NCBI RefSeq assembly: GCF_000737195.2
Contig: NZ_JALM01000067.1
Coordinates: 39,114 to 103,113 of the forward strand
Length of the DNA stretch: 64,000 nt
DNA from: Sciscionella sediminilitoris
GTDB lineage: Bacteria > Actinomycetota > Actinomycetes > Mycobacteriales > Pseudonocardiaceae
Direction of reading: 5' to 3'
A model generated the notes under the pieces. The model saw only the letters and a program-made list of their open reading frames with translations, searched no databases and was not told the DNA's origin. Below are positions 26,125 to 34,779 of the stretch, in pieces. Positions within the stretch are counted from its first letter, which is position 1; the number at the start of each line of letters is the position of its first letter. The position numbers and the translations under genes were made by a program.

Positions 26125-26676
26125 GTGCGAACCGATTCCACCGGCATCCCCAAGCCCGCGATCGTGCTCGCCGCGATCCTCGGTGCGGCACTGCTCGCCG
26201 GGGTGATCGTGCTGCGCGTGTATTCCGGGAACGAACCGGCGCAGCCCCAACACAACAAGATCGACAAGCCACTCGCCGTCGCCCCGGTGCCCGCCCCCGA
26301 CGCGGGGAACAAGGACTGCGCCGCGCTGCTGGGGAAACTGCCGCGCACCATTCCCAGCGACGGCAAGCAGCTGTCCAGGCTCGCCCTCGCGAAACCCGCC
26401 CCACCGGCCACCGTCGCCTGGGCCGCGACCGAGGACCCGGTCATCCTGCGCTGCGGTATCGAGAAACCCGCCGAGCTCACGCCCACCTCGCAGCTCACCG
26501 TCGTCTCCGGCGTGCAGTGGCTGCGGGTCGCCGATCAGGGGCGCGCGACCTACTACGCGGTCGACCGGCCGGTCTACATCGCACTGACCGTGCCCGATTC
26601 CGTCGGCACCGGACCACTCCAGGACACCTCGACGGCCATCCGCACGGCGCTGCCACAGAAACCGGTACGGCCATAG
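26125..26676 (+). CDS. DUF3515 family membrane-anchored protein
   Basis: A 183-residue protein with one N-terminal transmembrane helix (IVLAAILGAALLAGVIVLRVY, split around the GAALL core) and an extracellular domain. The domain shows the DUF3515 signatures DCAALLGKLPRTIPSDGKQL, VAWAATEDPVILRCG and GVQWLRVADQGRATYYAVDR. Function unknown. Proteins of this family sit beside ddl in mycobacteria too, so a cell-envelope role is plausible but unproven. The start is a GTG. Confidence 0.9.
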   Translation: MRTDSTGIPKPAIVLAAILGAALLAGVIVLRVYSGNEPAQPQHNKIDKPLAVAPVPAPDAGNKDCAALLGKLPRTIPSDGKQLSRLALAKPAPPATVAWAATEDPVILRCGIEKPAELTPTSQLTVVSGVQWLRVADQGRATYYAVDRPVYIALTVPDSVGTGPLQDTSTAIRTALPQKPVRP

Positions 26677-26714
26677 TCACCGTCCGTCGCCGCGATCGTG
26701 CTATGTATTCAGGT

Positions 26715-26779
26715 GCGTAGGGCATTAGCTCTACGCAGTGAACCCGGTAGCCTTCCGAACGGTGGGTGGGCCGGGTTTT
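26715..26779. terminator. Hairpins downstream of the DUF3515 gene
   Basis: A 9-bp stem with tetraloop ATTA (GCGTAGGGC, 26715-26723, with GCTCTACGC, 26728-26736, one G-T pair) is followed by AACCCGG (26741-26747) pairing with CCGGGTT (26771-26777) and TT. They lie between convergent genes and probably end transcription of the DUF3515 unit. Confidence 0.55.
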
Positions 26780-26796
26780 CGCGTATCCGACGGTGC

Positions 26797-27327
26797 TCAA
26801 AGCTTCGTGACCGTTGTCAGCAGTCCGAGTTCCCGCAGCCAGGATCGCCACGGTTCGCCACGCTGCCAGCACCAAGCCACGGCATCGGGAATGGCCAGGA
26901 GTGGTTCTTCGACCGCACGCGAGTGCCGGTAGGTGAGAGTGGCGGCACAGCCGAGCGCCCTGGCTCGTTCATGGAGGATCTTTCGGTCGACGTGAACGAC
27001 CGGATCGTCCCGCTCGAGCACCAGCATCTGCGCGTTCCGCTCGGCCACCGCTGTCATCAACTCGACCAGACAAGCGTCACGCTGACGGCGCGGCGTTCGC
27101 GACGAACCGTCATGGAGCAGAACTTCGGCGTCGAGTCTGGCCATCTCCGTGAGGATTTGCCGTCGACGTGCGTCGGCCTCTTTGTGAAAGTGAAGCCGTT
27201 TCTGGCCTTGCAGGACCAGAGCGCTGACCGTCTTGCGGGCGACACCCAGATCTCCCGGGAGAACGACAGCTGCCGCGATCAGCTAACCGCGCGTCCTCGC
27301 CTCGTCGACGAAGATGTGAGCCGTCAT
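26797..27327 (-). pseudogene. DUF3800-like RNase H-fold gene interrupted by an in-frame TAG at codon 15
   Basis: From the ATG at 27327 (with AAGGGGGTG upstream) the frame reads MTAHIFVDEARTRG, then TAG (27285-27283). It continues in the same frame as LIAAAVVLPGDLGVARKTV and onward to a stop at 26797. The full frame would be 176 codons. Relatives as I recall them have an aromatic residue (often Tyr) at the stop position, so one base change (TAC or TAT to TAG) explains the break. The IFVDE start and later ERDD and IPDAVAWCW segments suggest a DUF3800-like RNase H fold. A shorter product from ATG 27144 would lack the catalytic-looking N-terminus. The remaining reading frame is undecayed, so the break is recent or the codon is read through. 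Confidence 0.75.
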
Positions 27328-27381
27328 GAGCACCCCCTTGCCACCAGCACGCCAACAAGTACAGGCAAGTGAGCGTCGTAC

Positions 27382-27705
27382 TCAGTCGGCAGACCCTCGA
27401 TCCACCGTCACACCGGCCTCGCGCAGCTCCGCGAGAACCTTGTCCGGATCGTCCGGCGTGATCACCGGTTTGCACCGGCGGCCGAGGTCGAGCTCGATCG
27501 CGGTCGTCTTACGCGGCCGGCGTGCGTCGAAGTTGTACCAGTGCACGAAGTCGTCGCTGCCCCAGATGCGCAGCCGCGAGGGTTTGGTGACCCGCGCCTG
27601 CCGGATCCGGTCGTAGCCGATGCGCTTGGCTCCGAAGGGGAAGTAGTACCGGCGCAGGACGAGCTGGTGTCCGTCGAGCGTGATGCCGTTCTCCTGATAG
27701 GCCAT
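27382..27705 (-). CDS. Small PH-like conserved hypothetical protein
   Basis: A 107-residue basic protein, mostly predicted beta strands: GITLDGHQLVLRRYYFPFG, then RIGYDRIRQARVTKP, RLRIWGSDDFVHWYNFDARR and a final helix DDPDKVLAELREAGV. The strand pattern with a closing helix resembles a bacterial pleckstrin-homology domain. No signal peptide. It lies 19 bp downstream of ddl on the same strand and may be co-transcribed. I do not recognise a function. Confidence 0.7.
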   Translation of the reverse strand: MAYQENGITLDGHQLVLRRYYFPFGAKRIGYDRIRQARVTKPSRLRIWGSDDFVHWYNFDARRPRKTTAIELDLGRRCKPVITPDDPDKVLAELREAGVTVDRGSAD

Positions 27706-27724
27706 ACCTGAAGGGTACGAAATC

Positions 27725-28798
27725 TCAGCGCAGTCCGGTTCCCCGCGCGAGGGCCGTGTCGATGAGGGTGCTCAGCAGGGTCGGGTAGTCGATGCCGGTG
27801 ACCTCCCACATCTTGGGGTAGGCGGAGGTGGCGGTGAATCCGGGCATGGTGTTGAGCTCGTTGACGATGGGCTCGCCGGATTCGGTGATGAAGAAGTCGA
27901 CCCGGGCGAGTCCCTGACAGTCGAGCGCCCGGAAGGCGCGGATGGCCTGCTCCTGAATGGCGGCGGTGACGGCGTCGTCGAGCTTGGCCGGGATGTCGAT
28001 CTCGCAGCGCTCGTCGGTCTCGAGGTACTTGGACTCGAAGTCGTACCAGTCGTCCCCGCGCATCCGGATCTCCGAGGGCAGGGAGGCGCGCACGGAGCCG
28101 TCGGGGAATTCCAGCACTCCGCACTCGACCTCGCGGGCCCCGACGACGCCCTCCTCGATGATCACCTTGGGGTCGATCTCGCGCGCGGTGGCGATGGCGG
28201 CGGGCAGTTCGGCGGCCGAACCGACCTTGGTGATCCCGGTCGAGGAACCGGCCCGCGCGGGCTTGACGAACAGCGGGTAGCCGAAGCCGTCGAGGTCGGG
28301 CTCGTCCTCGCCCCTGCGCAGCACGGTGAACCGGCCGACGCTCATCCCATCGGCGGCGAGCAGCTTCTTGCCGAACTCCTTGTCCATGGCGGCGGCGGAG
28401 GCGAGCACCCCGGCACCGGCATAGGGCACGCCCGCCATCTCGAACATGCCCTGGATGGTGCCGTCCTCGCCGTAGGCTCCGTGCAGCACGGGGAACAGCA
28501 CGTCCACCGCGGAAAGCACCTCGCCCGCGCTGGGCTTGTCGATGGAGACCAGGTCACCGCCGGCGAGCGCGAGGTCGGTGCCGTCGGTGACCGAGGGCAG
28601 CTGCTTGTCCCGCAGTTCGAGCTCACGCGGGTCGGTGGTGCCGAGTACCCAGGAACCGTCCTGGGTGATGCCGACGCCGACGATGTCGAACCGGTCCCTG
28701 TCGAGGTTGGCCAGCACGCTCGATGCGGAGATGCAGGAAATGGCGTGCTCACTGTTGCGGCCCCCGAACACCACGGCGACCCGGATCTTCTTCGTCAA
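27725..28798 (-). CDS. ddl: D-alanine--D-alanine ligase
   Basis: A 357-residue ATP-grasp ligase joining two D-alanines for peptidoglycan. Motifs seen: [20 protein letters not shown] at the N-terminus, [35 protein letters not shown] (ATP grip) and [20 protein letters not shown] (Mg ligands). The start codon appears to be TTG at 28798, with AAGGAG 6 bases upstream, giving [13 protein letters not shown]. No ATG or GTG with comparable context lies nearby. Synteny with mycobacterial ddlA supports the call. Confidence 0.96.
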   Translation of the reverse strand: MTKKIRVAVVFGGRNSEHAISCISASSVLANLDRDRFDIVGVGITQDGSWVLGTTDPRELELRDKQLPSVTDGTDLALAGGDLVSIDKPSAGEVLSAVDVLFPVLHGAYGEDGTIQGMFEMAGVPYAGAGVLASAAAMDKEFGKKLLAADGMSVGRFTVLRRGEDEPDLDGFGYPLFVKPARAGSSTGITKVGSAAELPAAIATAREIDPKVIIEEGVVGAREVECGVLEFPDGSVRASLPSEIRMRGDDWYDFESKYLETDERCEIDIPAKLDDAVTAAIQEQAIRAFRALDCQGLARVDFFITESGEPIVNELNTMPGFTATSAYPKMWEVTGIDYPTLLSTLIDTALARGTGLR

Positions 28799-28807
28799 CT
28801 CGACTCC

Positions 28808-30241
28808 TTAATGGCCTCGCCCACCTGGCGAGCCAGCGTACCCGCACCGCTTCAGCAGCCCGGCCACCACGGGTAATGCCTGCTCCAGCTCCGCGTGAGT
28901 GCAGGCGGTGTACCCGAGCGCGACCCCGTGCCACTGCTGGGTACCGATGTGGTGGCGGGCCAGCCCGTCGATCCAGATTCCCTGTTCCCGCGCGCCCCGC
29001 ACGACGGCGTCCTCGTGCAGGGGGTTCTCCAGCGGCACGACGACGTGCGCGCCCGCATCGTCGCCGAGCACATCCGCCCCCGCCGCGCGCAGGGTGTGCA
29101 CCACGAGCTCGCGGCGCTGGTGCAGTACCCGGCGGATCTTGCGCAGGTGCCGCCCGAGGTCGCCGTTGCGGGCCAGCTGCACGAGCACCTGCTGTCCGGC
29201 CGCGGCCGGGGCCACCCCGGTGCGCTCGCGGTAGTCGAGCACTTTCCCGGTGACCTGTTGCGGGGCGATCATCCACCCGGCGCCGAGTGTGGAGGTGAAG
29301 ATCTTGCTCGTGGTGCCCAGATGCACGACCACATCCGGGGCGAGCGAGGCGAGCAGGGGCAGCGGGGCCACGTCGTAGCGCAGTTCGCCGTCGTAGTCGT
29401 CCTCGATCACCAGCCAGCCGCGCTCCCGGGCCCGTTCCACCAGCTGCACCCGCCTGCTCGCGGCCATCCGCCCGCCGAGCGGGTACTGATGTGATGGCGA
29501 GCAGTACACCGCCTTCGCCGCGGGATCGATCTCGTCCACCCGGACCCCGCCCTCGTCCACGGGCACCGGAACCACCCGCACCCCCGCCGAGCGCAGCACC
29601 TGAACGGCGCGCTGATACCCGGGATCCTCCATGGCGAGCACGTCACCGGGTTCGAACACCGCGCAGGCGAGTTCGTTGACCGCCGCGGTGGTGCCCGCGG
29701 TGGCCAGCACCACCTCGGCGATCCGCGCGGGTGCCACGGAGAGCCCGCGGTGGCGCAGCAGGTGTTCGGCGATCACCTCGCGGTATTCCGGAAGGCCCGC
29801 GCGCACCGGGCGCAGCAGCGGTTCCTCGTCGGCGGCCGCGCGCCAGGCCCGCCGCCATGCCGCGCGGTCCATGTCCTCGATCAGCGGGGCCCCCGGGGCC
29901 AGGTCGATGTACTCGCGCTCGCCCTTGCCCTGCCCGGAAACCCTGCCGTGCGGGATGCCGCGCGGCGGGGTGGTGGTGACATACGTGCCCGAACCGTGTT
30001 TGCCGTCGATCCATCCCTCGGCGTGCAACTGGTCATAGGCCGCCGCGGTGACGGTGCGGCTGACCCCGAGTTCCGCGGCGAGCGCCCGCGTGGACGGCAA
30101 CCGGTCCCCCGCACGCAGCACCCCGTCCGCGGCCGCGGTGCGGATCGTCTCGGCCAGCTGCACCGCGAGCGGGGTCGCCGCATCGCGCTCGAGCGTGATC
30201 GGCAGATTGGTGATCGGGGTGGTGGCGCGCGGATGGGTCAC
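28808..30241 (-). CDS. MocR/PdxR-type transcriptional regulator (GntR HTH fused to aminotransferase domain)
   Basis: A 477-residue fusion. The N-terminal GntR winged helix (about residues 15-85: LAVQLAETIRTAAADGVLRA, LPSTRALAAELGVSRTVTAA) is joined to a fold-type I aminotransferase. The latter has YCSPSHQYPLGGRM and the PLP-lysine segment VHLGTTSKIFTSTLGAGWM. Such proteins sense PLP. GTG 30241 is taken as start; a longer frame overlaps the divergent PPOX gene. It faces a pyridoxamine oxidase-like gene across 70 bp, the expected arrangement for a PLP-related regulon. Confidence 0.9.
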   Translation of the reverse strand: MTHPRATTPITNLPITLERDAATPLAVQLAETIRTAAADGVLRAGDRLPSTRALAAELGVSRTVTAAAYDQLHAEGWIDGKHGSGTYVTTTPPRGIPHGRVSGQGKGEREYIDLAPGAPLIEDMDRAAWRRAWRAAADEEPLLRPVRAGLPEYREVIAEHLLRHRGLSVAPARIAEVVLATAGTTAAVNELACAVFEPGDVLAMEDPGYQRAVQVLRSAGVRVVPVPVDEGGVRVDEIDPAAKAVYCSPSHQYPLGGRMAASRRVQLVERARERGWLVIEDDYDGELRYDVAPLPLLASLAPDVVVHLGTTSKIFTSTLGAGWMIAPQQVTGKVLDYRERTGVAPAAAGQQVLVQLARNGDLGRHLRKIRRVLHQRRELVVHTLRAAGADVLGDDAGAHVVVPLENPLHEDAVVRGAREQGIWIDGLARHHIGTQQWHGVALGYTACTHAELEQALPVVAGLLKRCGYAGSPGGRGH

Positions 30242-30245
30242 GGAC

Positions 30246-30289
30246 TGGCCTTCGGAGTTTCGGTACAGGTGGCCGTTCCAGAATGCCAC
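30246..30289. promoter_or_regulatory. Repeated TGGCC operator candidate between mocR-type and PPOX genes
   Basis: TGGCC occurs at 30246-30250 and 30270-30274 as a direct repeat 24 bp apart. GTGGC (30269-30273) also faces GCCAC (30285-30289). Spaced direct repeats are typical of MocR proteins. The site covers the whole divergent promoter. Confidence 0.4.
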
Positions 30290-30311
30290 TTTTCTCGGCG
30301 AGGGTGGCGGT

Positions 30312-30947
30312 ATGACCCTCTCCCCGACTGATCGCTCCACCATCCGGCGCGCCAAGGAGCGAGCCGCCACCGACCGCTCGGCGCTCTACGAGGTGCTCGA
30401 CCGCAATCTGGTCTGCCACCTCGGAGTCATCGTGGACGGGGCACCGCGCGTGCTGCCGACCGGGTACGCGCGTGAGGGCGACACCCTCTACATCCACGGT
30501 TCCTCGGGGGCGCGCAGCCTGCGCACCGGCGACCAGGTGTGCGTGACCGTCACCGAACTGAACGGCATCGTCTACGCCCGCTCGGTGTTCCACTTCTCGG
30601 TCAACTACGCATCCGCGGTCATCCACGGGGTTCCGGAAACCCTTGCCGGGCAACGAAAACTCGACGCACTGCGGGTGCTCACCGAGCATCTGGCTCCCGG
30701 TTCCTGGGAGCACGCGCGGCGCCCGAACAAGAAGGAACTCGCGCAGACCACCGTGCTCGCCCTTTCCCTCGAAGAGGCCGCGGTGAAGATCCGCACCGGG
30801 GACCCCAAGGACGAGGACGCCGATCTCGAACTGCCCACCTGGGCCGGCGTGCTGCCGATCGCGCGGTCGTTCACGAAACCGGCCCCCTCCGCCGATCTGC
30901 ACGCCGATTTCCCGGTTCCGGAGCACGTGCACTCACGAATGCTGTAA
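30312..30947 (+). CDS. Pyridoxamine 5'-phosphate oxidase family protein (NimA-like)
   Basis: A 211-residue split-barrel protein. Signatures are RNLVCHLGVIVDGAPRVLPT, DTLYIHGSSGARSLR, VCVTVTELNGIVYARSVFHF and NYASAVIHG. These resemble the flavin-binding NimA/PPOX_N group. A longer C-terminal part (KIRTGDPKDEDADLELPTW) is normal in the group. Divergent from the MocR-type regulator that probably controls it. Ends 15 bp inside the convergent DoxX-like gene. Confidence 0.85.
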   Translation: MTLSPTDRSTIRRAKERAATDRSALYEVLDRNLVCHLGVIVDGAPRVLPTGYAREGDTLYIHGSSGARSLRTGDQVCVTVTELNGIVYARSVFHFSVNYASAVIHGVPETLAGQRKLDALRVLTEHLAPGSWEHARRPNKKELAQTTVLALSLEEAAVKIRTGDPKDEDADLELPTWAGVLPIARSFTKPAPSADLHADFPVPEHVHSRML

Positions 30948-31412
30948 CTGCGCGCGGCGCGGCCACCCGGTGCGCAGGTAATGCCGGATCAGGGCGGCCA
31001 CCGGGACCAGATAGAGCAGCTGGAGCACGGTGCGCGGCACCAGCTGATCCTCGAAGGCGAGCCCGGTTCCGGTGAGCGCCTTGTACACATTGGCCGGGAA
31101 CATGCCGAGCAGCATCACCCCGAGGCCCGCCGTGGCCAGTGGCGCGGTCAACGGCAGCAGTACGCCCACCGCCCCGGCGAGTTCGAGAACCCCGGTGATG
31201 TCGACGAGCAGTTCCGGGGCGGGCAGGGCGGGCGGCACCATCGCGATCATCTCGGCGCGCATCCCCACGAAATGCGTGATCCCGGTAACGGTGAACATCA
31301 CGGCGAGCCCGCAGCGCGCGGCGATCGGCCAGCCGCGCAGCCAGCGCACCCCGAAGCGACCCGCGAGCAGCGGAATCACGGTGCCGAGCAACAAGAAGAC
31401 CAACGGTGCCAT
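30933..31412 (-). CDS. DoxX-like family membrane protein
   Basis: A 159-residue membrane protein with four helices: VFLLLGTVIPLLAG; ARCGLAVMFTVTGITHF; DITGVLELAGAVGVLLPL; and ATAGLGVMLLGMFPANVY. A short basic tail follows. Family members support respiration or oxidative-stress resistance, but the exact role is unclear. The start at 31412 has GGAAGG upstream; in-frame ATGs lie six and eight codons earlier. It is divergent from a TetR gene with a perfect inverted repeat between them. Confidence 0.85.
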   Translation of the reverse strand: MAPLVFLLLGTVIPLLAGRFGVRWLRGWPIAARCGLAVMFTVTGITHFVGMRAEMIAMVPPALPAPELLVDITGVLELAGAVGVLLPLTAPLATAGLGVMLLGMFPANVYKALTGTGLAFEDQLVPRTVLQLLYLVPVAALIRHYLRTGWPRRAQLQHS

Positions 31413-31445
31413 CGCGGGATCCTTCCCCATCAACAATCTTTACAC

Positions 31446-31477
31446 TGACAAGATGCCCGCGTTAGCGGATCTTGTCA
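31446..31477. promoter_or_regulatory. Inverted-repeat operator between doxX-like and tetR-type genes
   Basis: TGACAAGAT (31446-31454) and ATCTTGTCA (31469-31477) form a perfect 9-bp inverted repeat around 14 bp. Matching ACA outside each arm extends it with one mismatch. TTGTCA in one arm could be the -35 of the tetR-type gene, so binding would block transcription. Confidence 0.55.
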
Positions 31478-31505
31478 ATGTTCAGATGGGGGATAAGGTG
31501 CGGGT

Positions 31506-32057
31506 ATGCCGTATCACCATGGAGATCTGCGCCGGGCCATGCTCGACGCGGCGAGCGAGGCGATCCTCGAATCGGGCCCCTCGGCGCTGAGCCTGCGCGA
31601 GCTCGCCCGCCGGGCGGGCGTGTCCAATGCCGCGCCCACCCATCACTTCGGGGACAAGGCGGGCCTGTTCACCGCGCTGGCCACGGAGGGCTACGCACTC
31701 CTCGCCGAGACGGTCGAACAGGCGTGGGAATCCGGCGGCGGGATCATCGAGATGGGGGTTCGCTACGTGTCCTTCGCCCTGGAGCACCGCGCCCATTTCG
31801 AGGTGATGTTCCAGCCCGGGCTGCTGCACGCCGAGGACGAGAAGCTGATCGCCGCGCGAGTTCGGGCGCTCCAGGCACTACAGCGCGGGGTCGCGGCCGA
31901 TCCACGCTGCGGCCCGGATTCCGGGCTGGCCGGGACCGCGGCCTGGTCACTCGTGCACGGGTTCGCGACCCTGGTGCTCAGCGGGGTGGTCCGGGTCGAC
32001 GACGCCGGGGCCACCACGCGGGCGATCGCCGGTCTGCTGTTCCCGGAACGTGCCTAG
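31506..32057 (+). CDS. TetR/AcrR family transcriptional regulator
   Basis: A 183-residue regulator with MPYHHGDLRRAMLDAASEAI at the start, a sub-family-typical opening, and the HTH ALSLRELARRAGVSNAAPTH followed by HFGDKAGLFTALA. The C-terminal domain belongs to the TetR_C_33-like WHG group. Divergent from the DoxX-like gene, its likely target. The 3' end overlaps the convergent cysteine dioxygenase gene by 4 bp. Confidence 0.88.
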   Translation: MPYHHGDLRRAMLDAASEAILESGPSALSLRELARRAGVSNAAPTHHFGDKAGLFTALATEGYALLAETVEQAWESGGGIIEMGVRYVSFALEHRAHFEVMFQPGLLHAEDEKLIAARVRALQALQRGVAADPRCGPDSGLAGTAAWSLVHGFATLVLSGVVRVDDAGATTRAIAGLLFPERA

Positions 32058-32524
32058 GATTCGAGCGTGGCGAGCCCGCCGACCGGATCGAAGCGGTATT
32101 CGCGCATCGGGACCCGGCTCGGCCGGTACACGTGAATGGTGACCGCGGGGTCCACGCCCGCGTTGTGCACCTGGTGCACGTAGTCGATGCCGAACACCCG
32201 GGACTGGCCCGCGCCGACCTCGTGCAGTACCTCGGTCCCGCCGCGGATCACCCGCTCGCTCACGGTCCCGGTGACCACGGTGAACGCGCCCTCGGCGCCA
32301 CCGTGATCGTGCAGGCCGGTCGTCTGGCCGGGCAGCCAGGAGAGCAGCCACACCTCGAACAGCTCGTCGGCGGTGATCAGCGCGGCGTACCGCTCATCGG
32401 GGTCGTAGCGCAGCAGGTGCGCCCACCGGTCCCGGTCACGGGCGTACTCGGCGGCGATCCGCGCCGGATGGGCGGCGGAGACGGCAGGGCGCAGGGCAAT
32501 GGTGTTCTCGGGAACGGCGAACAT
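32054..32524 (-). CDS. Cysteine dioxygenase family protein (cupin)
   Basis: A 156-residue cupin that oxidises cysteine to cysteine sulfinate with iron. Iron ligands are in GLHDHGGAEGAFTVVTG (two His) and DYVHQVHN (third His), the CDO pattern. It is the last gene of a cysteine-linked run after cystathionine gamma-lyase. A 26-codon peptide with cysteines near its end precedes it, suggesting cysteine-responsive expression. CGAGG lies about 12 bases upstream of the ATG. A thiol dioxygenase of other specificity is possible. Confidence 0.86.
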   Translation of the reverse strand: MFAVPENTIALRPAVSAAHPARIAAEYARDRDRWAHLLRYDPDERYAALITADELFEVWLLSWLPGQTTGLHDHGGAEGAFTVVTGTVSERVIRGGTEVLHEVGAGQSRVFGIDYVHQVHNAGVDPAVTIHVYRPSRVPMREYRFDPVGGLATLES

Positions 32525-32575
32525 CGCTGGGAATACCTCGGAAAATGCTGGATGTGAACGGAAAGGACGGGAAGT

Positions 32576-32656
32576 TCACCCAGCAAGACACAGCGCGCTG
32601 GCACACCGGCGCAGGTCGAGCAGACCCCGCCTCGTGCTGCTGGCGCGCGTGTTCAT
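32576..32656 (-). CDS. Cysteine-containing leader peptide upstream of cysteine dioxygenase
   Basis: A 26-codon frame starts MNTRASSTRRGLLDL and ends RRCASALCLAG before TGA. It has the shape of the actinobacterial sulfur-gene leader peptides: Arg-rich middle, then a hydrophobic tail with Cys codons just before the stop. Such peptides let ribosomes stall when charged tRNA-Cys is low and thereby change downstream expression. It lies 52 bp upstream of the cysteine dioxygenase start. Its own promoter places the start of transcription at or near its ATG. Confidence 0.75.
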   Translation of the reverse strand: MNTRASSTRRGLLDLRRCASALCLAG

Positions 32657-32663
32657 GGCACCC

Positions 32664-32692
32664 ACCATGGCGGCCCGGCCACCCAGGGTCAA
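32664..32692 (-). promoter_or_regulatory. Leaderless promoter of the leader peptide/cysteine dioxygenase unit
   Basis: On the minus strand, -35 TTGACC (32692-32687) and -10 CATGGT (32669-32664) are 17 bp apart. The leader-peptide ATG follows 7 bases after the -10. The -35 overlaps the stop codon of the cystathionine gamma-lyase gene. Confidence 0.6.
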
Positions 32693-33771
32693 CTCTGTCC
32701 CACTCCGTGAACAACGTCCGCGACCAGGTCCGCGGTGTTCTCGATGCCGCAGGAGAACCGCACGAAGCCCTCGGGAACGGGGTCTCCGAACCGGGCGCGG
32801 CGGTCGGCGCTGCTGTGCACCCCGCCGAAACTGGTGGCATCGGCGACCAGGGTGGTGCGCTCCAGGAACCGGGTGAACGCGGCCTCGGATTCCAGTTCGA
32901 AACACAGCACCCCGTTGTAGCGGCGCATCTGCCGCTCGGCCACCGCATGCGCGGGATCCCAGTCCGCTCCCGGCCAGCGCAGACCGGGAACCCCGAGTTC
33001 GCGCAGTGCCCCGGCGAGCGCGGCGGCGTTCTCCGCCTGCCGCTGCAGCCGCAGATCGAGAGTCTGCAGCCCGCGGTGCACCATCCACACCTCGAAGGAT
33101 CCCGGCGTCGCGCCCGCTCCCCTGCGCGCGGTGCGCAGCTGCTGCGCCAGTTCCCCGGAGACACAGGACACATGGCCGAGCACCACATCGGAATGCCCGG
33201 CGACGGCCTTGGTGTCACTGGAAAGGCACACATCCGCGCCGAGTTCGAGCGGGCGCTGGCCGAGCGGGGTCGCCGTGGTGTTGTCCACCGCGAGCAGCCC
33301 GCCGCGCGCGTGCACCGCCTCGGCGATCCGCGCGATGTCGGCCACATCCAGTCCCGGATTGGCCGGGGTCTCCAGCAGCACCAGCGCGGCACCGTCCACC
33401 GAGTCCGCGCCGATCTCCGCGGTCGGCACCTCGCGCACCAGTACCCCGAAGCGGCCGAGCTCCGTGCGCACGTAGTCCCGGGCGAGGTAGTAGCCATCGC
33501 TGGGCAGCACCACGAGATCGCCCGCCGAGACCACGGTGCGCACCAGGGTGGCGATCGCGGCCATCCCGGAGGCGAAGCTCACGCAGTGCCCGCCGTCCAG
33601 CTCGCCGAGCGCGGATTCCAGGGCCCGCCAGCTCGGATTCGAAGCCCCGCCGTAGTAGTCCGCCCCGCCAAGATGAAAGGCCGAACCGAAAACCGGGCTG
33701 GGCACGAAGGTCGCGCCGGGTGCCACTTCGAGTCCCGCGTGGGCACAGCGGGTGCCGTCACCGTGTTCCAT
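32689..33771 (-). CDS. Cystathionine gamma-lyase / Cys-Met metabolism PLP enzyme
   Basis: A 360-residue PLP enzyme. The PLP lysine is Lys188 in CLSSDTKAVAGHSDVVLGHV. Upstream are VPSPVFGSAFHLGGADYYGG, FASGMAAIATLV and LVLLETPANPGLDVADIARI. It makes cysteine from cystathionine, or a related reaction of the family. It is shorter than typical 380-residue members, with the usual N-terminal motif starting at residue 7. GAGGAA precedes the ATG. It starts 6 bp after gpsA and is probably co-transcribed with it. Confidence 0.9.
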   Translation of the reverse strand: MEHGDGTRCAHAGLEVAPGATFVPSPVFGSAFHLGGADYYGGASNPSWRALESALGELDGGHCVSFASGMAAIATLVRTVVSAGDLVVLPSDGYYLARDYVRTELGRFGVLVREVPTAEIGADSVDGAALVLLETPANPGLDVADIARIAEAVHARGGLLAVDNTTATPLGQRPLELGADVCLSSDTKAVAGHSDVVLGHVSCVSGELAQQLRTARRGAGATPGSFEVWMVHRGLQTLDLRLQRQAENAAALAGALRELGVPGLRWPGADWDPAHAVAERQMRRYNGVLCFELESEAAFTRFLERTTLVADATSFGGVHSSADRRARFGDPVPEGFVRFSCGIENTADLVADVVHGVGQS

Positions 33772-33777
33772 GGTTCC

Positions 33778-34779
33778 TCAATCCCGTTCCGGTTTCGCTT
33801 CGCGGCCGAGTAGTTCGGCCACCATCGCGCGGGGCACCGCGCCCTCATGGCAGACCCGGTGCACCACATCGGCGATCGGCATGTCGACGTGCGAGCGCCT
33901 GCCGAGCTCGCGCGCCGAGGAACACGACTTCACCCCCTCCGCGACCTGTCCGTGCGCCGCCTTCTGCGCCATGGCCACGGTTTCCCCCGCGGCGAGCCGG
34001 GTGCCGAAGGTCCGGTTACGGGACAGCGGGGAGGAACAGGTCGCCACCAGATCACCGAGCCCGGCGAGACCGGACAGCGTCATCGGGTCCGCGCCGAGCG
34101 CCACGGCGAGCCGGGTGATCTCGGCGAGCCCGCGAGTGACCAGGGTGGCCGTGGTGTTCGCGCCGAAACCGAGTCCGGTGGCGATCCCACAGGCGAGCGC
34201 GATCACGTTCTTGCACGCGCCGCCGATCTCGCAGCCGATGACATCCTGGTTGGTGTACGGGCGGAAATACGCGGTCTTGCTGAGTTCCTGCAGCCGCACC
34301 GCGCGCTCGTGTTCCCGGGCGCCATAGACGACCGCGGTCGGTTGTTCCGCGGCGACCTCGCGGGCCAGATTGGGGCCGGAGACCGCGATGATCCGTTCGG
34401 GTTCGATCGCGCCCGCGTCCGCGATCACCTCGCTGCACCGCTGCAGGGTGCCGAGCTCGATTCCCTTGGCCAGACTCACGATGCTGACATCCGGGGGCAG
34501 CAATCCGCGCCACGCGGCGAGGTTCTCCCGCAGTGACTGGCTCGGCACCGCGAGCACCACGAGCTCCGCACCATCCAGCGCGGCACCCGGTTCGGTCACC
34601 GCGCGCATCCGGGGCAGCGCGACATCGGGCAGATAACCGGGATTGCTGCCCGCGCTGAGCGCTTCGGCGACCTCGGTGCGCCTGGCGAGCACGGTGACCT
34701 CGTTGCCCGCATCGGCGAGCACCTTGGCGTAGGCGGTCCCCCAGGAGCCGGCCCCGAGCACGGTGATCCGGCTAGGCAT
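33778..34779 (-). CDS. gpsA: NAD(P)H-dependent glycerol-3-phosphate dehydrogenase
   Basis: A 333-residue enzyme reducing dihydroxyacetone phosphate to glycerol-3-phosphate for phospholipid synthesis. Rossmann motif [20 protein letters not shown] at the N-terminus, then [30 protein letters not shown] and the C-terminal catalytic region [20 protein letters not shown]. The ATG overlaps the stop of the acyltransferase gene by 8 bp, so the two are translationally coupled, which fits their consecutive roles in phosphatidic acid formation. Confidence 0.96.
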   Translation of the reverse strand: MPSRITVLGAGSWGTAYAKVLADAGNEVTVLARRTEVAEALSAGSNPGYLPDVALPRMRAVTEPGAALDGAELVVLAVPSQSLRENLAAWRGLLPPDVSIVSLAKGIELGTLQRCSEVIADAGAIEPERIIAVSGPNLAREVAAEQPTAVVYGAREHERAVRLQELSKTAYFRPYTNQDVIGCEIGGACKNVIALACGIATGLGFGANTTATLVTRGLAEITRLAVALGADPMTLSGLAGLGDLVATCSSPLSRNRTFGTRLAAGETVAMAQKAAHGQVAEGVKSCSSARELGRRSHVDMPIADVVHRVCHEGAVPRAMVAELLGREAKPERD

